Shown here piece by piece: positions 1 to 4,799 of a DNA stretch of 11,346 nt. Position 1 is the first letter of the stretch. The number at the start of each line of letters is the position of its first letter. This stretch comes from Gallionellaceae bacterium (lineage in GTDB: Bacteria > Pseudomonadota > Gammaproteobacteria > Burkholderiales > Gallionellaceae), in the NCBI GenBank assembly GCA_031277195.1, contig JAITMU010000004.1, forward strand, positions 1 to 11,346, given 5' to 3'. The notes below the pieces were generated by a model. That model made no database searches, was not told the origin of the DNA, and saw only the letters and a program-made list of their open reading frames with translations. Both the position numbers and the translations under genes were made by a program.

Positions 1-830
1 ACACCAACATTTTCTTTCTCTCGCTTAATGTAATTGCCTTGCTCGTCTTTTAGTCGGACTAGTTTGCCGTCTACGACCCCGCGAACGGTATCTTCAATCC
101 AATCCTTGTTTGCATACTCTTGATATTGAATTTCAAATTGATAATCAGACTTGGTTTTAGCGTAGAGGAAAATACTGTCGTGCATCTTCTGAAAATTCTT
201 TGTTACGTTACTCCATCGCCGGTAATGCCAGATGATTTCATTAACTAGGTTTGCTTTTCCAAATAATTCATCCATCACGAGTTTGACGTAATGCCCAACA
301 TGCCAATCCAGATGCACATAAATTGATCCTGTATCCGCCAGCAACTCCCGCATCAAAATCAACCTCGGCACCATCATCGCCAAATACGAAGCTGTCCCAT
401 CCGACCATGTATCCGAATACGCAAACTGCTCAATCACCGTCGGCTTCTGCTCCAACTCCATGCCAGGCAGCGTAATCTTGGTACGGTAATCCGCCTTTGA
501 ATCGAACGGTGGATCAATGTAGATCAGGTCAACCTTGCCTCGCAGGCTCGGCGTGGTTTCATCACCCGCCAGCAAAGCTGCCATCGCCAGCAGGTTATCG
601 CCATAAATTAGTCGATTCTGCCATTCGCCGCCGTCGCCCTCCCGCAGGCGCGCGGCTCGTTCGCTCGCAGCAATCCAGTCCGTCGCCGCCGCATCCTTCG
701 CAGGCAACACCCACTCGCGCGTTTGCAAAGCCACGCGGTGCTGTCCCTCCAAATTTTCCAGAATCTTTTGGGCTTCCTCGCGCCCACGCTTAACGATTTC
801 AGGGAGTTGCTCCAACAAAGTTTTAGGCAT
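1..830 (-). CDS. Site-specific adenine DNA methyltransferase, Mod type (3' end outside window)
   Basis: Read on the minus strand from the ATG at 828-830, the frame stays open to the left edge, giving about 276 N-terminal residues; the C-terminus is missing. Residues about 96-115 contain LIYIDPPFDSKADY. Its DPPF tetrapeptide (residues 106-109) is the catalytic motif IV of amino-DNA methyltransferases. Upstream is RLIYGDNLLAM, and downstream SIYVHLDWHVGHYVKLVMDE followed by NEIIWHYRRW, as in the COG2189 Mod family (type III restriction-modification and related solitary enzymes). It would transfer a methyl group from AdoMet to adenine in a recognition site. A restriction partner, if any, would lie beyond the left edge. 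No good ribosome binding site precedes the start. The gene is divergent from an XRE regulator and visibly more AT-rich than genes after 2200, which suggests acquisition by transfer. The family call is firm; type III versus orphan cannot be decided here. Confidence 0.9.
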   Translation of the reverse strand, partial: MPKTLLEQLPEIVKRGREEAQKILENLEGQHRVALQTREWVLPAKDAAATDWIAASERAARLREGDGGEWQNRLIYGDNLLAMAALLAGDETTPSLRGKVDLIYIDPPFDSKADYRTKITLPGMELEQKPTVIEQFAYSDTWSDGTASYLAMMVPRLILMRELLADTGSIYVHLDWHVGHYVKLVMDELFGKANLVNEIIWHYRRWSNVTKNFQKMHDSIFLYAKTKSDYQFEIQYQEYANKDWIEDTVRGVVDGKLVRLKDEQGNYIKREKENVG

Positions 831-841
831 GATTTTAATTT

Positions 842-886
842 ATCAATTTTTGATTGATGACATCATAAATCAATAATTGATTGATG
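842..886. promoter_or_regulatory. Tandem operator array between the methyltransferase and XRE genes
   Basis: Two 13-bp inverted repeats of the form ATCAA-N3-TTGAT lie at 842-854 and 869-881, centred 27 bp apart. Each continues into TTGATTGATG (850-859 and 877-886), so the 18-base unit is a near-perfect direct repeat (16 of 18 identical). Between them is an 11-base palindrome, TGATG-A-CATCA, at 855-865. The array covers the predicted promoters on both strands. This is the arrangement expected of operators for the adjacent HTH protein, controlling itself and the methyltransferase. The symmetry is read directly; binding is inferred. Confidence 0.7.
850..877 (+). promoter_or_regulatory. Predicted promoter of the XRE regulator gene
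   Basis: TTGATT (850-855) and AATAAT (872-877) are 16 bases apart on the plus strand. The predicted transcript start near 884 lies upstream of the ATG at 916 but downstream of the TTG at 877, which favours the ATG start. Both hexamers lie inside operator half-sites, so repressor binding would block the polymerase. Consensus-based prediction. Confidence 0.4.
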
Positions 887-889
887 CAA
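862..889 (-). promoter_or_regulatory. Predicted sigma-70 promoter of the methyltransferase gene
   Basis: On the minus strand, TTGCAT (889-884) and TATGAT (867-862) are separated by 16 bases. Transcription would start near 855, leaving a leader of about 25 bases before the ATG at 830. The promoter overlaps the ATCAA-N3-TTGAT operator at 869-881. This is a consensus-match prediction only. Confidence 0.5.
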
Positions 890-915
890 GCCACATCGGC
901 TCTAACTTTGCTGGC

Positions 916-1332
916 ATGAAAAACGAACAGGAAGAATTTGGTCGAAGATTGCGGGCAGCGCTAAAAGCCGCCGGCATGGGTGAAAGTGCGGTGCAGCTTG
1001 CAGACCTTGTATCTTTCAACGGCGGGGATGCCGTCAGCGTCCAGGCAGCACATAACTGGATTCGGGGGAAAACCCTACCGCGCCCCGGCAATCTGAAAGC
1101 ATTGGCTCGTGCGCTTGGCACTCGCGCTGACTTGCTGTACGGTGAATTGGCAGATACCGGGCAACACATAGCCGATGGGAGCGGCCATCGAACAACGTCC
1201 AATCGTGATCAGCGTACTGTAGACATCTTCCTGATGCTGCCGCCAAAGCAGCGGGAAATTGTTAGCGTCCTTATCAAATCCATGGCCGAATTAGCACACG
1301 AACAGAAACGCAAGGAACCGCGTAGCCGCTGA
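916..1332 (+). CDS. XRE-family helix-turn-helix transcriptional regulator
   Basis: A 139-residue protein from the ATG at 916. A TTG at 877 would add 13 residues, but it lies inside the operator and near the predicted -10 box, so 916 is preferred. Neither start has a clear ribosome binding site. Residues about 8-75 form a lambda-repressor-like HTH domain: FGRRLRAALKAAG, then VSVQAAHNWIRGKTLPRPGNL as the probable recognition-helix region, then LKALARALGTRADLLYGE. The C-terminal part (VDIFLMLPPKQREIVSVLIKSM) is probably a short dimerisation helix, and the tail is basic. It is transcribed divergently from the methyltransferase across an operator array. A role in controlling the restriction-modification genes, like restriction-system C proteins, is therefore plausible. 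It is longer than a typical C protein (about 80 residues) and might instead be a phage-type repressor. The fold call is secure; the target is inferred. Confidence 0.85.
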   Translation: MKNEQEEFGRRLRAALKAAGMGESAVQLADLVSFNGGDAVSVQAAHNWIRGKTLPRPGNLKALARALGTRADLLYGELADTGQHIADGSGHRTTSNRDQRTVDIFLMLPPKQREIVSVLIKSMAELAHEQKRKEPRSR

Positions 1333-1357
1333 ATTGATAATCTCGGTAGCTTGGCTC

Positions 1358-1384
1358 GTTGCGGTTCGCTGCGCTCACCACAAC
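1358..1384. repeat. Interspersed hairpin repeat (GTTGNGGT...ACCNCAAC type)
   Basis: GTTGCGGT (1358-1365) and ACCACAAC (1377-1384) are complementary at 7 of 8 positions around an 11-base centre, TCGCTGCGCTC. The sequence resembles a short element, built around GGTGAGCGCAGCGAACC, that I recall as dispersed between genes in many proteobacteria. It lies 26 bases after the XRE stop codon and could also act as a transcript-end hairpin. Family membership is from memory, not a search. Confidence 0.5.
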
Positions 1385-1402
1385 CTATCCATATGGATAG
1401 GT
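1383..1402. repeat. 20-bp perfect palindrome
   Basis: ACCTATCCATATGGATAGGT is its own reverse complement over all 20 bases and directly adjoins, with 2 bases of overlap, the hairpin repeat at 1358-1384. It may be the outer part of the same repeat, a protein binding site, or a cruciform or terminator-like hairpin. No T-run follows, so a Rho-independent terminator is unlikely. The 219-base gap at 1333-1551 holds only this, the hairpin repeat and the antitoxin promoter. Confidence 0.65.
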
Positions 1403-1492
1403 GTATTGCGCCCGCAATTCCAGGAAAATCCGGGCAATGGCTAATTACGCCGATCGACGAAATATATTTTCATTTGACCGCCTAACCCAATC

Positions 1493-1530
1493 TTGAACGA
1501 AAAGCCGTCTGTCACTACAATGTCACTACA
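1493..1530 (+). promoter_or_regulatory. Promoter and direct-repeat operator of the toxin-antitoxin operon
   Basis: TTGAAC (1493-1498) and TACAAT (1516-1521) are separated by 17 bases, a near-consensus sigma-70 promoter. The decamer TGTCACTACA occurs twice in tandem (1510-1519 and 1521-1530, 11-base period), covering the -10 box and the predicted transcript start. One-helical-turn repeats suit binding of ribbon-helix-helix antitoxin dimers side by side on one DNA face. This suggests the usual autorepression by the antitoxin or the toxin-antitoxin complex. Confidence 0.6.
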
Positions 1531-1551
1531 TTTTGCCGCAAGGAGAAAATC

Positions 1552-1875
1552 ATGGCTCGTGACACGACCGTTCAATTTCGCGTGGATTCCGAAGTGAAAG
1601 AAGGCGCTTTTGCCGTTTTTCGTGAAATGGGGATCAGCCCGTCGGAAGCCGTGCGCGTATTTTTCAAGCAAGTGCAAAAGACGCGCACGCTGCCATTCGT
1701 GGTGGTGGCCGACGATCTGCCCGGAACAACACTGGAAAGCGACTACAAGGCCTGGTTACAAACGCGCCTGGCTGACACCATCAAAAAACTGGATAGCGGC
1801 AAAATGAAAAGCTATCCCTCCAACGCCGCCAAAGACATTTTGCGTAAACGTCTAGCTGCTCGCAGGTCGCCCTGA
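1552..1875 (+). CDS. Type II antitoxin, RelB/DinJ family
   Basis: A 107-residue protein with an AAGGAG ribosome binding site at 1540-1545, six bases before the ATG. Residues 5-49 show the ribbon-helix-helix pattern of RelB/DinJ antitoxins: a short strand (TTVQFRVDSEVKEGAF), then helices in FREMGISPSEAVRVFFKQV, then the typical TLPF. The lysine- and arginine-rich C-terminal half (DTIKKLDSGKMK...LRKRLAARRSP) should wrap and neutralise the toxin. The toxin starts 12 bases downstream on the same strand. The antitoxin probably represses its own promoter through the tandem TGTCACTACA repeats. It is somewhat longer than E. coli DinJ (86 residues). The family call is confident. Confidence 0.9.
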   Translation: MARDTTVQFRVDSEVKEGAFAVFREMGISPSEAVRVFFKQVQKTRTLPFVVVADDLPGTTLESDYKAWLQTRLADTIKKLDSGKMKSYPSNAAKDILRKRLAARRSP

Positions 1876-1887
1876 AACAAGCGCCCA

Positions 1888-2193
1888 ATGTCTATCCAGT
1901 GGTCAGATTTTGCGCTACGCAGCCTTGAAGAAATTATCTTCTACTATGAAGTTGAGGCGGGGCGTGAAATTGCGGAAGAAATAGAGTGCCGCATCTTTGA
2001 CCAAATCGAGGAACGGACGAATCTTTTTCCGGCTGCCAATCCCGAAAGCGATGTCTTTCCCGGCCTCAGGAAATTGGTCATTGATCACTTGCCCTATGTG
2101 GCGTTCATTCGGCCAATAGCGCCCAATTTATGGGAAGTGGTGGACATCGTGCATACCTCGCGCAAACTGCCCAAAACGCCTGACAGCGTTTAA
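1888..2193 (+). CDS. Type II toxin, ParE/RelE superfamily
   Basis: A 101-residue protein just downstream of the RelB/DinJ-type antitoxin. The sequence starts SIQWSDFALRSLEEIIFYYE, carries GLRKLVIDHLPYVAFIRP in the second half and ends WEVVDIVHTSRKLP. This is the usual order in ParE-like toxins: two N-terminal helices, then a small sheet with a conserved arginine and a final strand plus HTSRK-type tail. Members poison DNA gyrase (ParE) or cleave mRNA on the ribosome (RelE); the sequence leans to ParE but does not settle the target. There is no clear ribosome binding site before the ATG, so translation is probably coupled to the antitoxin. The frame is intact and appears functional. Confidence 0.88.
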   Translation: MSIQWSDFALRSLEEIIFYYEVEAGREIAEEIECRIFDQIEERTNLFPAANPESDVFPGLRKLVIDHLPYVAFIRPIAPNLWEVVDIVHTSRKLPKTPDSV

Positions 2194-2206
2194 CCGTTAT
2201 GAGGGC

Positions 2207-2223
2207 GAAGGCTATTAGCCTTC
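2207..2223. terminator. Possible bidirectional transcript-end hairpin
   Basis: GAAGGC (2207-2212) and GCCTTC (2218-2223) form a perfect 6-bp stem with a TATTA loop, or 8-bp arms around a single base. It lies between the convergent toxin and tautomerase genes and touches the tautomerase stop codon. No T-run follows on either strand, so termination would be weak. Confidence 0.35.
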
Positions 2224-2407
2224 ACTCCTCATCCAGCAACTTCCCCGCCACCGCCCACTTGTCCTCCGCCACTTCCTCAAACGTCACATAGGTGTACGAC
2301 TTCGGTTTGTGCGCGATGCGTTCCAGCGTGTCGGTGATTTCTTCGGCGATCTTCGCGCGCTGTTCGCGGCTCAATGCGCCGGCGGTGCGGATGTGGACGT
2401 AGGGCAT
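2222..2407 (-). CDS. 4-oxalocrotonate tautomerase family protein
   Basis: A 61-residue protein, the usual length for the single-domain tautomerase superfamily. It begins MPYVHIRTAGALSREQR, and removal of Met would expose the catalytic N-terminal proline that acts as general base in keto-enol tautomerisation. A helix (AEEITDTLERIA) and the strand YTYVTFEEV follow, as in the beta-alpha-beta fold. The arginines that bind substrate in classical 4-oxalocrotonate tautomerase (Arg11, Arg39) have no obvious equivalent, and a tryptophan (DKWAVAG) falls near the position of Phe50. The natural substrate is therefore probably different and unknown. A GAGGAG ribosome binding site precedes the start, and the gene begins 20 bases after the protease-like gene, so the two are probably co-transcribed. 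Confidence 0.85.
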   Translation of the reverse strand: MPYVHIRTAGALSREQRAKIAEEITDTLERIAHKPKSYTYVTFEEVAEDKWAVAGKLLDEE

Positions 2408-2427
2408 GGCAACTCCTCGGTAAAAAA

Positions 2428-3111
2428 TCAGGGTGCGGACACGATGACCAGTCCGCGCGATTGTCCGCTGGTGCTGTCCAGCGTGGCGATGGCTGCGCGC
2501 AAGGTGGAAATGCCGACCCAGGACGGCGGATATTTGTATCGCGCCACATCGAGAATCAGCACGCGATCCGTTTCGGCGTCGTAAGCGGCCAGCACCGACC
2601 AGTGGCCGCCGCCGACTTGATCCAGCGTGGCGCGCAGGTAATTGGCCAGCACGAATTGGCCGTCGTTGCCCAGCATCGTTTTCAACAGGGCGCGCAGCAT
2701 TTCATCGTCCAGACTGTCACCAGCGACGGATCGCGCCTTCACGCCGAGCTGTTCCATCGCCTGCGTCATTTCTGCGCGCGTCATGCCTTGTTTCAGCACG
2801 GTTTCTGCGGGGATGATTTTGCTGACCTCGGGCGTGAAGTAATTGCTTTGCGTGAAATAAGTGTAGGGCGTGTAAACGGGATCGACCGGTTTTTTGACCG
2901 GCATGGAGTTCAGCACAGTGACCGCGCTGGCGACGCCGCAGTAGCTTTGGGTTTGCTGCGTGGTGAAGTTGGGCGCAAGCTGCCAGTAGTCGGCATCGGC
3001 GGCGATGCGGGCGCGCAAAGCGGCGCCGGCTTCAGAGTTCCAGTAGATGACGTCGGGGGCGGCAAATGCGGCGGGTGTGCAGAAGCAAAGCAGCAAAACA
3101 ACTGCACTCAT
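2428..3111 (-). CDS. Exported phytochelatin-synthase-like gamma-glutamyl Cys peptidase
   Basis: A 227-residue protein from the ATG at 3109-3111, which follows a GGAGGGG ribosome binding site. A longer open frame to 3279 exists only because it reads through a non-coding repeat (the PSPLTGEGWGEG pattern). The N-terminus is hydrophobic with a likely signal-peptidase site at AFA-AP near residue 18, so a periplasmic location is inferred, although the n-region lacks Lys or Arg. The mature part matches the phytochelatin synthase catalytic domain: Cys58 in QSYCGVASAVTVLNSM, His170 in GGGHWSVLAAYD and Asp188 in LILDVARYKYPP. The 18-residue His-Asp spacing agrees with the Nostoc enzyme. There is no plant-type Cys-rich C-terminal domain. 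Known bacterial half-length members mainly cleave glycine from glutathione, and some make small amounts of phytochelatin; either is possible. The tautomerase gene is 20 bases downstream. Confidence 0.9.
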   Translation of the reverse strand: MSAVVLLLCFCTPAAFAAPDVIYWNSEAGAALRARIAADADYWQLAPNFTTQQTQSYCGVASAVTVLNSMPVKKPVDPVYTPYTYFTQSNYFTPEVSKIIPAETVLKQGMTRAEMTQAMEQLGVKARSVAGDSLDDEMLRALLKTMLGNDGQFVLANYLRATLDQVGGGHWSVLAAYDAETDRVLILDVARYKYPPSWVGISTLRAAIATLDSTSGQSRGLVIVSAP

Positions 3112-3115
3112 CAAA

Positions 3116-3251
3116 CCCCTCCCCCCGTGTGGGGGAGAGCAAACAGCGAGGGGGCCGGTTGGGGAGAGGGGGCGACGGTCTCGCTGCCACAGTGAAATGA
3201 CACGCCACATTTCACCCTCTCCCCAGCCCTCTCCCGTCAAGGGAGAGGGAG
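3116..3251. repeat. Paired hairpin repeat (BIME-like) between rsmE and the peptidase gene
   Basis: Two units face each other. The first, degenerate, has a CTCCCCC/GGGGGAG stem at 3119-3137 followed by a G-rich tail to about 3171. The second has a perfect 9-bp stem, CCCTCTCCC (3227-3235) and GGGAGAGGG (3241-3249), around loop GTCAA, preceded by the tail TTCACCCTCTCCCCAG. The heptamer CATCAAA flanks the element on both sides (3109-3115 and 3265-3271) and may be a target-site duplication. The left end supplies the ribosome binding site of the peptidase gene. Related copies lie near 4646 and 5872. Confidence 0.75.
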
Positions 3252-3275
3252 TTGGCCTGCGTTTCATCAAAATAT

Positions 3276-4016
3276 TCAACTAAAATCCCCCCACAACGTC
3301 TGCAACGCCACAATGCCCGCCATCGCCGCCGTCTCCGTGCGCATCACGCGCTTGCCGAGTCGCACCGGAATGAAATCCGCCAGATGCGCCATCTTCATCT
3401 CGTCCTCGCTGAATCCGCCTTCCGGTCCGATCAGCAAAATGACGCTGCCTTGCGGCGGCGATTGTTTGTGCAGCGCGGTCGCGCCTTCCGGTTGCAGAAT
3501 AAAACGCGCGCCATCCGTTTGCGCGCGCAGGTTCGCCAGCCAGAACGCGAAATCCTGCGGCGGATGAATGAGCGGCAAGACGTTGCGACCGCATTGCTCG
3601 CAGGCGGCGATGGCGACGCTGCGCCAGTGCGCGGTGCGTTTCACGGCGCGATCAGCGGTGAGCTTCGCCACGCTGCGCTGGGTTTGCACCGGCACAATTT
3701 CGGCAGCGCCCAGCTCGGTGGCTTTCTGCATCACCCAATCCATTTTTTCGCTGCCGCACATCGCTTGCGCCAGCGTGATGCGCAGCGGCGATTCGGTTTC
3801 TTCCATGCAGCTTTGCAGTTCGTGCAGCACCACGCGCCGCCCGCCAATCTCGGCGATTCTGGCGTCAAACGCGCCGCCTTCGCCGTCGAACACCTGCACC
3901 GCATCGTTCTCGCGCAGACGCAACACGCGATGCGCATGATGCGCGGCTTCGCGCGGCAATTCAAAGTGATTGCCGCGCGGCAACGGAGGCGGGCAATAGA
4001 AACGGGGTGCGGACAT
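3276..4016 (-). CDS. rsmE: 16S rRNA (uracil1498-N3)-methyltransferase RsmE
   Basis: A 246-residue protein, typical of RsmE (E. coli, 243). It methylates N3 of U1498 in 16S rRNA within the small subunit, using AdoMet. The N-terminal PUA-like RNA-binding part begins SAPRFYCP and continues through HHAHRVLRLRENDAVQVFDGEG. The SPOUT domain shows KMDWVMQKATELGAAEIVPV, then GPEGGFSEDE (from residue 197) and LGKRVMRTETA (220-230), which form the trefoil-knot cofactor site. The ATG at 4014-4016 gives the family's usual N-terminus, though no clear ribosome binding site precedes it. It is divergent from the thioredoxin-fold gene with 75 bases between them. The downstream peptidase gene is on the same strand but separated by a repeat element. 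Confidence 0.95.
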   Translation of the reverse strand: MSAPRFYCPPPLPRGNHFELPREAAHHAHRVLRLRENDAVQVFDGEGGAFDARIAEIGGRRVVLHELQSCMEETESPLRITLAQAMCGSEKMDWVMQKATELGAAEIVPVQTQRSVAKLTADRAVKRTAHWRSVAIAACEQCGRNVLPLIHPPQDFAFWLANLRAQTDGARFILQPEGATALHKQSPPQGSVILLIGPEGGFSEDEMKMAHLADFIPVRLGKRVMRTETAAMAGIVALQTLWGDFS

Positions 4017-4091
4017 GATGGGTCGGGATTAAAAAACTGCGTGATAATATAACGATCAAGCCTGAAAATGAATGTAATAAGGAGATTATCG

Positions 4092-4643
4092 ATGGTCAGC
4101 TTGCAACCCCCGCTCTGCGATTTCGGCTGGAAAGCCCGCGCGTTTGGTCTGCCCGGCGTGGATGGCAAACGCTACACGCTGGACAATGCGCGCGGCGAAA
4201 ACGGCCTGCTGGTGATGTTCATCTGCAACCACTGCCCGTATGTGAAATCCATCCGCGACCGCATCATCCGCGACACCCGCGAGTTGCAACAATACGGCAT
4301 CAACAGCATCGCCATCATGTCCAACGATCCGGCGGATTACCCCGAAGATTCGTTCGACAACATGAAAGCGGTGGCGCAGGAATACGGCTTTCCTTTTCCT
4401 TATGTGTGGGACGAAACCCAGCAGATCGCAAAAGACTACGGCGCAGTCTGCACGCCGGATTTCTTCGGCTTCAACGCCAATCTGGAATTGCAATATCGCG
4501 GACGGCTGGATGCGTCGCGCAAAGAGGCTGTGACGGACGCGCCGCGCGATTTGTTCGAGGCGATGGTGCAGGTGGCAAAGACCGGCAAAGGCCCGGCGGA
4601 GCAGATTGCGAGCATGGGGTGTTCGATCAAGTGGAAAGACTAA
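4092..4643 (+). CDS. Thioredoxin-fold protein with CNHC motif (AhpC/TSA-like)
   Basis: A 183-residue protein from the ATG at 4092, chosen because AAGGAG lies at 4079-4084; an in-frame ATG at 4068 would place that site inside the gene. The fold is thioredoxin/peroxiredoxin-like: FGLPGVDGKRYTL, then LLVMFICNHCPYVKS with a CxxC at Cys45-Cys48, then SIAIMSNDPADYPEDSFDNM and VCTPDFFGF with the expected cis-proline (Thr121-Pro122) next to Cys120. The C-terminus includes a KTGKGPAEQIASMGCSIKW signature that I recall in conserved 'thioredoxin family' proteins of unassigned role. No signal peptide is seen, so it is probably cytoplasmic. It may be a thiol reductase or peroxidase; the substrate is unknown. 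Upstream, TGATAATAT near 4042-4050 could be an extended -10 element. The stop codon is 2 bases before a paired hairpin repeat. Confidence 0.85.
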   Translation: MVSLQPPLCDFGWKARAFGLPGVDGKRYTLDNARGENGLLVMFICNHCPYVKSIRDRIIRDTRELQQYGINSIAIMSNDPADYPEDSFDNMKAVAQEYGFPFPYVWDETQQIAKDYGAVCTPDFFGFNANLELQYRGRLDASRKEAVTDAPRDLFEAMVQVAKTGKGPAEQIASMGCSIKWKD

Positions 4644-4645
4644 CT

Positions 4646-4746
4646 CCCTCTCCCCATTCATGGGGAGAGGGTGGGGGTGAGGGATGGTTTTCCTGCGTCT
4701 TGCGCTCCCCTCACCCTAACCCTCTCCCCGCAAAGCGGGGAGAGGG
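4646..4746. repeat. Paired hairpin repeat (BIME-like) after the thioredoxin-fold gene
   Basis: Two units lie in inverted orientation. The first has CCCTCTCCCC (4646-4655), loop ATTCAT, GGGGAGAGGG (4662-4671) and the tail TGGGGGTGAGGGA. The second has the mirrored tail TCCCCTCACCCTAA, then CCCTCTCCCCGC (4720-4731), loop AAA, and GCGGGGAGAGGG (4735-4746). Both stems are perfect. The element begins 3 bases after a stop codon and may help end or stabilise the transcript. It belongs to the same family as the copies near 3116 and 5872. Confidence 0.8.
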
Positions 4747-4764
4747 AAGCGGATAGCTTTAAAC

Positions 4765-4792
4765 TTACGTTTCCCGCCCAATCGGTTACAAT
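4765..4792 (+). promoter_or_regulatory. Predicted promoter of yqgE, likely giving a leaderless transcript
   Basis: TTACGT (4765-4770) and TACAAT (4787-4792) are 16 bases apart. Transcription would start at about 4799-4800, on or next to the ATG at 4800. No ribosome binding site is present between the -10 box and the start codon. The repeat element ends 18 bases upstream of the -35 box. Confidence 0.5.
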
Positions 4793-4799
4793 ACGCCCC

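Noticed and set aside
497..793. 98-residue plus-strand reading frame
   Set aside because: It lies opposite the methyltransferase frame, which carries DPPF and family motifs; the plus-strand translation is low-complexity Pro/Arg/Ser.
1383..1402. Rho-independent terminator after the XRE gene
   Set aside because: The palindrome is perfect but not followed by a T-run and is AT-balanced in its centre, so it was listed as a palindrome only.
2374..3195. 273-residue plus-strand reading frame
   Set aside because: It is antisense to the peptidase gene and has no recognisable motif; GC-rich third positions keep such frames open by chance.
3112..3279. N-terminal extension of the peptidase to 283 residues
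   Set aside because: The extension translates the hairpin repeat (PSPLTGEGWGEG pattern), whereas the ATG at 3109-3111 has a ribosome binding site and begins a signal peptide.
4671..4799. N-terminal extension of YqgE
   Set aside because: The extra 43 residues translate a repeat (LTLTLSPQSGER pattern); the family start MSDLDLRNHFLIA fits the ATG at 4800.
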